DNA of 64,000 bases from ZC4RG25 sp023428365 (GCA_050283925.1 JBNOAI010000010.1:1-64000); one strand, 5' to 3'; counted from the first letter of the stretch, positions 27,483 through 35,493 are shown. Notes: a model not told the origin generated them from the sequence alone. Translations and numbers: made by a program.

Positions 27483-27881
27483 TCACGTCAAGCCCGCGAC
27501 GGTCTCGACGGCAGCTTTCACCGTTTGACCGGGTGCGACGCCAAGCTGCTGCGCCACAACACCGGCGGCGCTCAGCCTGCCATTCAGCCAAGCATCTTCG
27601 GCATCGCCTATGCGCGCCGTGTCGTGGGCGATCGTCGCGCAGGCAATACCTTTGGCATCCAGCATGACGATCGCAGCTCGGCCGGCATCGGATTTCCCAC
27701 CACCTGCGTCATTGAACAAAACAAAATGCGGTGGATGCAGCGACGCAAATGCCCCCGATATCGCGCCGCCATGCGACCCGCATATGATAACGGCGCTTTC
27801 GTCCTCGGGCTGAATGAGAGAGATCGAATCCATCAGAACAATGCGTCGCCCGGCGACGTGCATGATCGTCTCATTTCTCAT
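27483..27881 (-). CDS. unrecognised 'GSHGG' family protein, downstream copy
   Basis: This 132-residue protein is clearly paralogous to the gene just upstream. Both share, in order, GSHGG (35-39 here), FNDAGGGKSDAG (56-67) and a block AHDTARIGDAEDAWLNGRLS (85-104). There is no signal peptide or membrane helix. The conserved His, Asn, Asp and Lys residues suggest a catalytic or ligand site; the function is unknown to me. It starts inside an ATGA overlap with the upstream copy, implying tightly linked expression, perhaps as a heteromer. It ends the RuBisCO-like-protein operon. Confidence 0.75.
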   Translation of the reverse strand: MRNETIMHVAGRRIVLMDSISLIQPEDESAVIICGSHGGAISGAFASLHPPHFVLFNDAGGGKSDAGRAAIVMLDAKGIACATIAHDTARIGDAEDAWLNGRLSAAGVVAQQLGVAPGQTVKAAVETVAGLT

Positions 27882-28309
27882 GATTGCAGCTCTCCGAACA
27901 CGCGGCGCACGGCCAGGGCAACGGGTTCGCCGACAACAAATCCCGCCTTTGCCGCCATCGGATTGACTGCCGAGATCACACCCTGATGCCACGTCTCCAA
28001 CGCATTTCCGATGATGGCGCTGTGATGCGAAACGGCGCCCGCTAGAATGCCGTGATTTTCGAGGTAGGGCAGCGCCGCGATGCCGGCTTCATCTTTTCCG
28101 ATGCCCGCATCATTAAAGAAAATCGCCTTTATCGGAACCTTACCCGCATATTCGCCTGAACTGATCCCTCCGTGGGAGCCAGTCATGATGACCTGTCCGC
28201 CATCCTCCGACTTCACATGGGCAATCGTATCGACAGCAACGATCCGATGTCCGCCGATCGTTTCGACCACTTCGCGCAACATTACGAAATCCGGCACGCT
28301 CGCATTCAT
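27878..28309 (-). CDS. unrecognised 'GSHGG' family protein, upstream copy
   Basis: This 143-residue soluble protein has GSHGG at 44-48, FNDAGIGKDEAG at 65-76 and SHHSAIIGNALETWHQGVIS at 94-113, the same three blocks as the following gene. A short beta-rich N terminus (GGHRIVAVDTIAHVKSEDGG) precedes them. I do not recognise the family. It lies 33 bp after an SDR and downstream of a RuBisCO-like protein on one strand, so it probably works in the same acid-sugar pathway, for instance as one subunit of an isomerase, hydrolase or lyase. That role is inference. Confidence 0.77.
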   Translation of the reverse strand: MNASVPDFVMLREVVETIGGHRIVAVDTIAHVKSEDGGQVIMTGSHGGISSGEYAGKVPIKAIFFNDAGIGKDEAGIAALPYLENHGILAGAVSHHSAIIGNALETWHQGVISAVNPMAAKAGFVVGEPVALAVRRVFGELQS

Positions 28310-28342
28310 TGGCGATCACTCCGAAACCCGCGCATCAATGAT

Positions 28343-29137
28343 CTAGTGCGTCTTGCAGTGCAGTCCGCCGTCGACACACAAGTCTATTCCGGTGATGTAC
28401 TTGGCTTCATCCGAAGCCAGGAACAGCGCTGCATTCGCGATGTCCCAGCCATCCCCCATGCGTTTCATCGGCGCGACCGCTGCGCGCTGCTTCTGCATTT
28501 CGGTGAAGTCGGAATAGTGATCCTTCATCGCCTGATAAATGTGCGGCGTATCCATTAGACCCGGAAGCACGGTGTTCGCGCGGATGCCTTTGTCGGCGTA
28601 CTGCAAAGCAATGGCGCGCGTGAAATGATTCACCGCCGCTTTTGATGCGTAATAGGAAATGTAATTGAAATGCATCCAGCGGATCGAGGCGAGCGATGAA
28701 ATATTAACAATCGCGCCCCTGCCCTGAGCTTCCATGATCGGCAGCACGCATTTGCACGTGAAGAACATACTTTTGAGGTTCACGTCCATCACGCGATCCC
28801 ACTGCTCTTCCGTCGTATCGACCACGCCGCCCTCGATATTCGTGCCGACGTTATTGTGCAGGACGTCGATGCGGCCCCAGGTGTTTTTCACCGTATCGAC
28901 CACCTCACGCACGCGATCGAGTTTCACGACGTCGGCTTGCAGGGCCAGCGCAGTGCCGCCCTCGCCTTCAATGATTTGCCGGGTCCGTTCAGCGGCGTCC
29001 GCGTTGACGTCGACGCACGCGACCTTGGCCCCCTCGCGCGCGTAAAGCACGGCGGACGCCTTTCCGTTTCCCCATCCTTCGCCAACGGAGCCCGCACCGA
29101 AGACGAGTGCGATCTTGTTTTCGAGGCGATTGACCAT
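28343..29137 (-). CDS. short-chain dehydrogenase/reductase
   Basis: This 264-residue SDR has an NAD(P) site with an unusual glycine pattern (FGAGSVGEGWGNGKASA rather than TGxxxGIG), NNVGTN, the catalytic Ser in NISSLASIRW and the YxxxK motif in YYASKAA. The ending TGIDLCVDGG is normal. The start at 29137 (MVNRLENKIALV) is chosen because upstream in-frame sequence falls inside the preceding RuBisCO-like gene. It probably oxidises or reduces a hydroxy-acid intermediate of this locus. Confidence 0.88.
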   Translation of the reverse strand: MVNRLENKIALVFGAGSVGEGWGNGKASAVLYAREGAKVACVDVNADAAERTRQIIEGEGGTALALQADVVKLDRVREVVDTVKNTWGRIDVLHNNVGTNIEGGVVDTTEEQWDRVMDVNLKSMFFTCKCVLPIMEAQGRGAIVNISSLASIRWMHFNYISYYASKAAVNHFTRAIALQYADKGIRANTVLPGLMDTPHIYQAMKDHYSDFTEMQKQRAAVAPMKRMGDGWDIANAALFLASDEAKYITGIDLCVDGGLHCKTH

Positions 29138-29171
29138 AGCTGTGCGTTTCCTGTTCCCGTGTTGAACGCGG

Positions 29172-30431
29172 CTATTTGATATGCCGCTTGAACGTATCGA
29201 CGGCCTTTTGCAGACCGGGATGGTTGCGAGCCGCGATCTCCAAAGGAATGCCGGAGCGGGCGGCCTCCCAGGCAGCGCGCAATGCCCGCGTTCCCTCCGC
29301 GATGCCATCCGGATGGCCGACAATGCCGCCGCCGCACGCATAGATGAGGTCGGTCGATCCGAGCGCTGCGTAGGTGTCGTGAACCTGCAGAACCGTTTGC
29401 GCGCTGGAAAACACCGGCATCACTCGCGGATCGCCGTCATACAGCGGCGTCATGCATGCCCGCGCGGAGGCCAGCACAGACTCATCGCCCTCGGAAAACT
29501 TGTTGCGCAAGCCATTCACGTGGATGTGGTCGACACCCGCCAGCCGGTGAATCTTCTGGTAGACGCAATAATCGAGCCCAAGCATCGGAGCCCGCGAGAA
29601 CAGTCCCCAACCATTGCGATGACCGTGAATGAACAGCGGAAAATCGCGACGGAGGGCAAGAACGGCGGGCGTGCCAACCCAGTTCAGACTGAGCATCGCG
29701 CAATCGCCGCCAGCTTTGAGGATCGCTTCGGCACCACGTCGCATATGATCCAGATCGCCGGTGATATTGAACGCGTACATCACGCGCTTGCCGGTCTTGT
29801 CCGCATGCCGGTCGATGATGCTCATGACCGCCGCGATGCGCGCTTCTAGGGGCGCGTACAGCGGATTGGCGCTGAGTTCGTCATCCTTGATGAAATCGAT
29901 CGAGCCTTCGGCAAACGCCGCGACGGCCGCCGCTGTTTCCTCGGGCAGCATCCCGATGCTCGGCTTCACGATCGTGCCGATAGCGGGAAGGTCTTTCAGG
30001 CCGAACCGGGCGCGCGTCCCCTCAATGCCGTGGCGCGGCCCCGGAAACGCTTTGATGAAAACTTCAGGCAGCTCGATATCCAGCAGGCGAATACCGGACA
30101 GTTCGCTCAGTTCGCTGAGATTGCCGCAGACGGTTGCCATCAGCGTTTGCAGATCGGGGCCGATGTTGGCGTAGGGCCAGACGATCTCGATGCGCGCCTG
30201 GCTGTAGCGACCACGCGACGAAGTCCGAGCCCCCGGTAGGGTCGGGCTGGAGACTTCCGCGATCCGCTCGATGCGCGCGACGCGCGCTGCGGCGCGGGCA
30301 GACATGGCGTCAGTTTCCGACGCCAGTTTCATGAACGTTCCGGTCGATTGCTCGCCTGCGATCGCCGCCGCCGCCTGTGTGATAGGAAGCGGCGTCTCGA
30401 TCAGATAGTGGGCGCGGATTTCGTCAGTCAT
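29172..30431 (-). CDS. RuBisCO-like protein (form IV)
   Basis: This 419-residue protein has the RuBisCO large-subunit fold. Active-site equivalents are present: Lys156 in TIVKPSIG, the carbamylation-type Lys182 with Asp-Asp-Glu in DFIKDDE, His269/His271-Arg272 in FIHGHRNG, and His304...Lys311 in HIHVNGLRNK. The loop-6 Gly and the 'SGG' phosphate motif are altered (FSSAQ), so CO2 fixation is not expected. In studied relatives near DUF1537 kinases, such proteins decarboxylate or rearrange 3-oxo acid-sugar phosphates. It lies in an operon with two SDRs and the GSHGG pair. Confidence 0.92.
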   Translation of the reverse strand: MTDEIRAHYLIETPLPITQAAAAIAGEQSTGTFMKLASETDAMSARAAARVARIERIAEVSSPTLPGARTSSRGRYSQARIEIVWPYANIGPDLQTLMATVCGNLSELSELSGIRLLDIELPEVFIKAFPGPRHGIEGTRARFGLKDLPAIGTIVKPSIGMLPEETAAAVAAFAEGSIDFIKDDELSANPLYAPLEARIAAVMSIIDRHADKTGKRVMYAFNITGDLDHMRRGAEAILKAGGDCAMLSLNWVGTPAVLALRRDFPLFIHGHRNGWGLFSRAPMLGLDYCVYQKIHRLAGVDHIHVNGLRNKFSEGDESVLASARACMTPLYDGDPRVMPVFSSAQTVLQVHDTYAALGSTDLIYACGGGIVGHPDGIAEGTRALRAAWEAARSGIPLEIAARNHPGLQKAVDTFKRHIK

Positions 30432-30438
30432 GGCGACA

Positions 30439-30455
30439 ATCGATAAAGGTATGAT
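30439..30455 (-). promoter_or_regulatory. shared motif upstream of the RuBisCO-like gene
   Basis: Plus-strand ATCGATAAAGGTATGAT begins eight bases before the RuBisCO-like ATG. The 11-mer AAAGGTATGAT with a nearby ATCGAT recurs at 31294-31311 before the frameshifted SDR and the GntR gene. It is a candidate operator for the GntR regulator or a shared promoter element. Confidence 0.45.
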
Positions 30456-30496
30456 CTTTTGGGCGTGCTTGATGACATGCGCTGCGGGCTGTCCGG

Positions 30497-31251
30497 TTAC
30501 ATCACCTCGCCCCCGCTCACGATCATCGTATGGCCTGTGATGAACGCCGAGCGCTCCGACAGAAGGAACGCAACGGCTTCGGCAATGTCCGACGGCGCAC
30601 CAAGGCGCTGCATCGGCATGGCTGCGATCCGCGCCGGAAGCAGGCTCTGATCCAATTGCCGGACCAGTCGGTATCGGTCAGTCCAGGCATCACCGCATTG
30701 ACGCGAACCGTAGGGCCTAACGCCTGCGCATAGCACCGCATCATCCCCAGGATGCCTGCCTTTGCTGCCGCGTAGTCGATCTGCCGGGCGCGTGCGCTGA
30801 CCGCTGCAATTGAACTCAGACAGACGATGCGCCCAAAGCCTCGAGCCAGCATGTCGTCTTTGACTTGATTAATGGAAATGAACGTTCCATCGAGATTCAC
30901 GCGCATCGTCTCGCGCCAAGTCTCAAGCGTCAGTTCGCCATGATCATGCACGCTTGTCGTGCCGGCACAGGCGACCAGAAGAGAAATCGGACCGAGCTTT
31001 TCACGAGCTGCACTGGCCGCTTGAGCGAAGGCTGTCTCGTCGCCGATATCAGCACGGAACAGCTCGCAAACGCCGCCGGCAGCTTCTACCAACGCCTTGG
31101 CCTTGGCAGCAGCGACGTCATTCCCGACGTAGTTGAGAGCAATCTTAGCGCCACCGCGAGCCAGCCTGAGGCAGCACGCCCTGCCGATGCCCCGTGCTCC
31201 GCCAGTCACCAGCGCGACACGACCGCCAAACTCCGATGCGTCGTCGGTCAT
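30497..31251 (-). pseudogene. short-chain dehydrogenase with a one-base frameshift
   Basis: The N-terminal 196 or so residues read as a normal SDR (TGGARGIG cofactor site, VACAGTT, SSIAAVSARARQIDYAAAKAG with YxxxK, VMPGLTDTDWSG). The frame then shifts at about 30657-30665, and the missing end continues in the -1 frame as QLDQSLLPARIAAMPMQRLG...AFITGHTMIVSGGEVM, stopping at 30497. Adding one base would restore 251 residues with TDTDWSGQLDQSLLP at the join. Either a real inactivating deletion or a sequencing error. It is the first gene of the RuBisCO-like operon. Confidence 0.85.
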
Positions 31252-31293
31252 GCATTCCGTCCCTATACGGCTCCCACCTCACTGGGATGGGTT

Positions 31294-31311
31294 ATCGATT
31301 AAAGGTATGAT
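31294..31311. promoter_or_regulatory. shared motif between GntR gene and divergent SDR
   Basis: ATCGATT then AAAGGTATGAT; the second element is identical to that at 30445-30455 and has the same orientation relative to the minus-strand genes. It lies 43 bp before the SDR start and 73 bp before the GntR start. Confidence 0.45.
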
Positions 31312-31312
31312 G

Positions 31313-31338
31313 TCTTGATCGACAATGCCCTGTCAAGA
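31313..31338. promoter_or_regulatory. inverted repeat upstream of the GntR gene
   Basis: TCTTGA (31313-31318) and TCAAGA (31333-31338) form a 6-bp inverted repeat with a 14-base spacer, 46 bp before the GntR start. It could be a regulator half-site pair. Short arms make chance occurrence possible. Confidence 0.35.
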
Positions 31339-31383
31339 TAGAGAGCATCATCATGACGGCCCCGCCGGGATTCGGAGAAAGCG

Positions 31384-32121
31384 TTGAGCACGATAGAAAG
31401 CACCAGTAACGAGACGGGCAAGCCACGCAGCCGTCTGGAAGTCGTGCTCGACCACATCAAGCGCGGGATCGCTGATGGTACGCTGAAAGCCGGTTCTCAG
31501 CTGCCGCCCGAGATCGAACTCGCGCGCGAGCTCGGCGTCAGCCGTACGCCTGTCCGCGAGGCGGTGAAGGTCCTAGCTGCTTCCGGCATTGTCGACGTCC
31601 GGCATGGCCACGGGACATTCATTGCCAACGGCGCGCAGGCCTCTCTCGGCCAGCTATTACTGTTCGAGATTTATCTGAAGGACACGACGCCGCAAAAACT
31701 GATGGAAGTCCGGATGATTTTCGAGCGCAGTTGCGCCGAACTCGCCGCGCAACGGCGAACCGATGAAGATCTTGCAGCGATGCGGGCCTGCATTGAACGT
31801 CTTCGTCCGCTCGTCGCTGCCGATCCGATCGACTACGATGCGACGCTGGAAGCCGATCTCGATTTTCATCGCGCCATCTATCGCGCGGCCCAGAACGAAC
31901 TCGTGACGACGCTCGCCAACTTCGTTCTCAACATGGTGTCCGACTGGCTGCGTCGGTCACACGAGAGCGGCGGCTTGCAGGATACCATTCGTCTGCACGA
32001 GATCATGTACGCGATGATCGAAACGCGAAATAGCGGCGGCGCGCGCGAATGCTACGGCGTCGAAGCCAACATGGCGCATTTCAAAAAGATGCTCGAAGTT
32101 ATTGAGAAGCGCGGCAAGTAG
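31384..32121 (+). CDS. GntR-family regulator, FadR/FCD type
   Basis: This 245-residue protein has an N-terminal winged helix (LPPEIELARELGVSRTPVREAV, about 41-62, then SGIVDVRHGHGTFI) and a C-terminal all-helical FCD ligand domain with metal-type His residues (DLDFHRAIYRAA). FCD regulators usually respond to small carboxylates such as sugar acids. The start is TTG, supported by GGAG seven bases upstream. It is 12 bp from the DUF1537 kinase gene and diverges from the RuBisCO-like operon, so it is the probable pathway regulator. Confidence 0.92.
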   Translation: MSTIESTSNETGKPRSRLEVVLDHIKRGIADGTLKAGSQLPPEIELARELGVSRTPVREAVKVLAASGIVDVRHGHGTFIANGAQASLGQLLLFEIYLKDTTPQKLMEVRMIFERSCAELAAQRRTDEDLAAMRACIERLRPLVAADPIDYDATLEADLDFHRAIYRAAQNELVTTLANFVLNMVSDWLRRSHESGGLQDTIRLHEIMYAMIETRNSGGARECYGVEANMAHFKKMLEVIEKRGK

Positions 32122-32133
32122 AAGGGGTGCCTC

Positions 32134-33441
32134 ATGAGCCGGCCTTCGATTTGTTTCTACGGAGACGACTTCACCGGCGCCTCCGAGAATCTCGCGCAGT
32201 ATCACCGCCACGGGCTGAAAAGCCGATTGTATTTCGAGCCGGCAGATCCGCAACGCGTCAAAGCCGAAGCGCCCGATCTCGATGTCATTGGCATCGCCGG
32301 CGTTGCGCGTTCACGCGCGCCACACGAAATGCGCATATTGCTGGACGATGCGTTTGCCTTGTTCAGTTTACTCGGCACGCGCCTCAATCAGTATAAGATC
32401 TGCTCGACGTTCGATTCCGCCATTAACGTCGGCAATTTCGCCACCGCTATCGAAGCAGCGCGACGCGTCTGGCCCGATGCAATCATGCCGGTCTTGCCGG
32501 CAACACCGGATTTCGGGCGTTATACGGCGTTTGGAAATCATTTCTCGCGGCATCGCGGTGACATTCTCCGCCTCGATCGCAATCCCGCCCTCGTCGATCA
32601 TCCCTCGACGCCGATGCACGAGGCTGACCTGCGCCGTCATTTGATCGCGCTTGGCGTTGCCGCCGTGTCCGCGATCATGTTGCCGGAGCTTGGAGACGAT
32701 CCCGAGGCGTTGGCGTTGCGTATCGCGGATCGATCGCTTGGCCAAACGCCGGTCGTCCTCGATACCATCGACAATACCCAGCTTGAAATCGTCAGCACAG
32801 CGATCTGGCATCTTGCACGCGAGCGACCGGTTTTTGCCCTCGCGGCACAAGGACTTCCCCAAGGGATTGGCCGAGCTGTTGCAAACGAACTCGGCCGCGG
32901 TGCGCCTCAACTGACCGCGAATACCGAGCGGCCGAATCTGGTTCTTTCGGGAAGCTGTTCGCCACAGACAGCCGTTCAACTGGATGTCGCAGAGGCCAAT
33001 GGCTGGGCCATGATCCGACTTCCGATCGAAAACCTTAAAACACGTGATGACACCCAGCGCGCTGTCGACAGCATTTCCCTGGAAGTGGTCAGCTTATTGA
33101 ATGCAGGCCAGCCGGTCGCAGTTTTTACCGCACGGGGCGAGGCGACGGAGAGCTTCGACGCTCAACGCGCTCCTATCGTGGGTGAAGCGCTGGCAAGCGT
33201 GTTTCGGCAAGCTGTGCGCCATGCCGGTATTCGTCACGTCATTTTCGCCGGCGGCGACAGTTCAAGCTACGCGATGCGTGCATCCGGGGCGTATGCGCTG
33301 GAAATCGCAGCCTCAACCGGTCGCCAAGCTGGCCATACTTGCCGGCTGATCGCGGAGGACGAACTTGATGGGGTCGAGGTGATACTCAAAGGCGGGCAGG
33401 CTGGCGGGGATCGCTTTTTCATCGACCCGATGGGTGACTGA
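32134..33441 (+). CDS. DUF1537 four-carbon acid-sugar kinase family protein
   Basis: This 435-residue protein opens with YGDDFTGASENL, the DUF1537 N-terminal substrate motif, and ends with the C-terminal nucleotide motifs FAGGDSSSYAM and LKGGQAGGDRFFID. Family members phosphorylate acid sugars such as 3-oxo-tetronate, D-threonate or 3-oxo-isoapionate with ATP. Here it sits with a RuBisCO-like protein, as in D-apiose pathways where a DUF1537 kinase feeds a RuBisCO-like decarboxylase. The exact substrate cannot be read from sequence. AAGGGG lies before the ATG. A terminator hairpin follows. Confidence 0.92.
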   Translation: MSRPSICFYGDDFTGASENLAQYHRHGLKSRLYFEPADPQRVKAEAPDLDVIGIAGVARSRAPHEMRILLDDAFALFSLLGTRLNQYKICSTFDSAINVGNFATAIEAARRVWPDAIMPVLPATPDFGRYTAFGNHFSRHRGDILRLDRNPALVDHPSTPMHEADLRRHLIALGVAAVSAIMLPELGDDPEALALRIADRSLGQTPVVLDTIDNTQLEIVSTAIWHLARERPVFALAAQGLPQGIGRAVANELGRGAPQLTANTERPNLVLSGSCSPQTAVQLDVAEANGWAMIRLPIENLKTRDDTQRAVDSISLEVVSLLNAGQPVAVFTARGEATESFDAQRAPIVGEALASVFRQAVRHAGIRHVIFAGGDSSSYAMRASGAYALEIAASTGRQAGHTCRLIAEDELDGVEVILKGGQAGGDRFFIDPMGD

Positions 33442-33456
33442 TCCCTGTAAGCGGAT

Positions 33457-33493
33457 GAGCATCGCGTCGCTGATTTCAACCGACGCGATGCTC
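33457..33493. terminator. bidirectional terminator hairpin after the DUF1537 gene
   Basis: GAGCATCGCGTCG (33457-33469) pairs perfectly with CGACGCGATGCTC (33481-33493), 11-base loop. It lies between convergent genes (stops at 33441 and 33502). The T content after it is modest (TGATTTCG). Confidence 0.75.
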
Positions 33494-33501
33494 TGATTTC
33501 G

Positions 33502-34035
33502 TCAGATGCGGAATATTGCGCCGGACACCGAGCGTGCCCGTTCGCGCACTTGGCCACCGTCGTTCCCGGACTTCACGATCCAGCGACCGTTAGACGCTTG
33601 GCCGGTGATAATGCCGACGTGATGACGCCAGATAACCACAGCTCCAACTCGCGGCGAGGTCGGGCTACCGTAGTTCCGCCAATTCCAAGCGAGGTTGTAG
33701 GCTGGACCGCCGCCGAGCTGCGTGCGCATCCACCATCCGCACCACTTGCGTGGACGCGGACCGACGCCACTGGCGCTCGTAGCAAAACCAAGAGAACTGC
33801 GACCAGCGGATGAGTACGCAGTGCGATAACTCCTGCGACTGCTGGACGAACGGCGCGCGTGGCGGCTGCGATGCGCCGTGCGAGCTTTCCTGACCTTCGT
33901 AACCTTCTTGCCCCGATACTCCGAAGACGTACGGCTGACGCTTGACTGCTCTGATCGATCTGGACGGGCCTCAACAGCCGTTGTGGCCGTCAACAATCCA
34001 AACACAGCAGCAAGGGACAATACGACTTTCTTCAT
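33502..34035 (-). CDS. exported CHAP/NlpC-like putative cysteine hydrolase
   Basis: This 177-residue protein has a signal peptide (MKKVVLSLAAVFGLLTATTAVEA), a basic Ser/Arg-rich linker (about 45-80) and a C-terminal domain. Its candidate catalytic Cys is in RPRKWCGWWMRTQLGGG and its His in VVIWRHHVGIITGQ, the spacing of small CHAP/NlpC-type peptidoglycan amidases. Similar short proteins are common in Rhizobiales. It may remodel peptidoglycan; activity is inference. AGGAACGG precedes the ATG. Confidence 0.72.
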   Translation of the reverse strand: MKKVVLSLAAVFGLLTATTAVEARPDRSEQSSVSRTSSEYRGKKVTKVRKARTAHRSRHARRSSSSRRSYRTAYSSAGRSSLGFATSASGVGPRPRKWCGWWMRTQLGGGPAYNLAWNWRNYGSPTSPRVGAVVIWRHHVGIITGQASNGRWIVKSGNDGGQVRERARSVSGAIFRI

Positions 34036-34283
34036 CTTCCGTTCCTGTACCGACTAACAACACATCGGCACAGCACTGAGAAACGAGGCGAAATCAAGAT
34101 GTTGGAAATTTATCGCGACAATCCGTCTACACGCAAAAGTGGTGGTTAATATGAAGATATGTGCACAACCTATTGATTTCTCGAAATGAACGATCACCGA
34201 CGAGTTCTGGTGGCCACGACCACGTCAGAACGCAGTGTTGATCTATATTTCTATTATTATCAAACGTCTCACGAGGTGAGTAA

Positions 34284-34323
34284 TGTGTCCGGATGAACGC
34301 AATTTGCGCACGATCCGGACACA
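34284..34323. repeat. 11-bp inverted repeat with nested palindrome
   Basis: TGTGTCCGGAT (34284-34294) and ATCCGGACACA (34313-34323) are perfect reverse complements, and the loop contains CGCAATTTGCG, itself palindromic. It lies ten bases past the acyl-CoA dehydrogenase stop at 34333. No T-run follows on the minus strand, so it may be a 3' stabilising hairpin, or half of a transposon-like end. The rest of 34036-34332 shows no gene. Confidence 0.6.
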
Positions 34324-34332
34324 TCGCGTCTC

Positions 34333-35493
34333 TTAAATCCTTGGACCGCGCTTCAACAGCTCACGCGCGATGACGGTGCGCTGAATTTCGTTAGTGCCTT
34401 CGTAAATTTGCGTAATGCGCGCATCGCGATACAGGCGCTCGACTTCAAAGCCGCGGATGTAGCCCGAGCCACCGAACATCTGCAGCGCATTGGAACTCTG
34501 CGCGACGGCCATATCGCCCGCGTAACACTTTGCGATTGAACATGCCGCATTGGCGGGCTCGCCGTTATCGAGCATCACCGCTGCCCGATGCACCAGCGTG
34601 CGCGCTGCGGTAATCTCCTTCAGCATATCCGCAAGACGCCATTGCACGCCTTGGTTTTCGACAATCGGCTGCCCAAACTGGCGGCGCGTCTGTGCATATT
34701 CGAGGGCAGCTTCCAGACCGGCTTGAGCGATGCCGATCGCAAGTGCTCCGATGCCGATCCTACCCTTCTCAAGCGCGCTCATCATGATGTGAAAGCCGCG
34801 GCCTTCTTCGCCCAGCATCGCATCGGCCGGCAGCGCGACATCCTCGAACGTCAGCCCGCCAACCTGGCTCGCGCGCTGGCCCATCTTATGCTCCTTGGGT
34901 CCGCGCGTGACGCCCTTGGCATGCAGATCGACGATGAAGATCGACATGCCGCGATGGCCCGCCGCTGGATCAGTACGCGTCAGCACGAACCCGACGTCCG
35001 CAACCGGTGCATTGTGAATCCACATCTTCGAACCATTGAGAATCCAGCCATTGCCATCGCGCCGGGCCGTCGTGCGGATGCCGGAGACGTCAGAACCGGC
35101 CTCAGCCTCCGTGATGCAGTACGCGGGCTTGAGGCGATACGACAGAAGGCCTGGCAGATAGTGCTGCTGTTGATCAGCCGTGCCGTGCTTTGCCATCATT
35201 GTCGTGAGCAATTCGACGAGGCCGCATTGATCGGCAATCGAGGCATAGCCGCGCGACAACTCCTCCATGACGAGCGCGTAAGCGTAAGCATCGAGACCCG
35301 CACCACCCTGCTCGGCCGGAACAGAAATTCCAAACAACCCAAGTTGCGCCATCTGCTCGTAGATCTCGATCGGAAACCGTTCGTCCCGGTCGAGATCATT
35401 GGCCACAGGCCGGATGACATCATCTGCCAGCCGACGGGCGAGATCGCGAACTTCTGAGTAGGTTTCCTGATCGAGGCGAGGGATCGGTAACAT
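34333..35493 (-). CDS. acyl-CoA dehydrogenase
   Basis: This 386-residue FAD enzyme has the complete acyl-CoA dehydrogenase fold: YCITEAEAGSDVSGIRTTA (FAD/substrate region), WIHNAPVADVGFVLTRT, GRIGIGALAIGIAQAGLEAAL and the catalytic Glu365 in QIYEGTNEIQRTV. The substrate is uncertain; the isovaleryl/short-branched group is closest by look. I start at MLPIPRLDQ with AGGA upstream. It lies 50 bp downstream of a Gfo/Idh/MocA gene on the same strand and may be co-transcribed with it. Confidence 0.9.
   Translation of the reverse strand: MLPIPRLDQETYSEVRDLARRLADDVIRPVANDLDRDERFPIEIYEQMAQLGLFGISVPAEQGGAGLDAYAYALVMEELSRGYASIADQCGLVELLTTMMAKHGTADQQQHYLPGLLSYRLKPAYCITEAEAGSDVSGIRTTARRDGNGWILNGSKMWIHNAPVADVGFVLTRTDPAAGHRGMSIFIVDLHAKGVTRGPKEHKMGQRASQVGGLTFEDVALPADAMLGEEGRGFHIMMSALEKGRIGIGALAIGIAQAGLEAALEYAQTRRQFGQPIVENQGVQWRLADMLKEITAARTLVHRAAVMLDNGEPANAACSIAKCYAGDMAVAQSSNALQMFGGSGYIRGFEVERLYRDARITQIYEGTNEIQRTVIARELLKRGPRI

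Noticed and set aside
29172..30431. True CO2-fixing RuBisCO
   Set aside because: Phosphate-binding and loop-6 positions are altered, no small subunit or phosphoribulokinase is near, and the context is catabolic.
30523..31251. Reading the first SDR as an intact 242-residue protein
   Set aside because: Its last 45 or so residues are Arg/Ser-rich and unlike any SDR, while the correct C terminus continues in the neighbouring frame; a frameshift explains it better.
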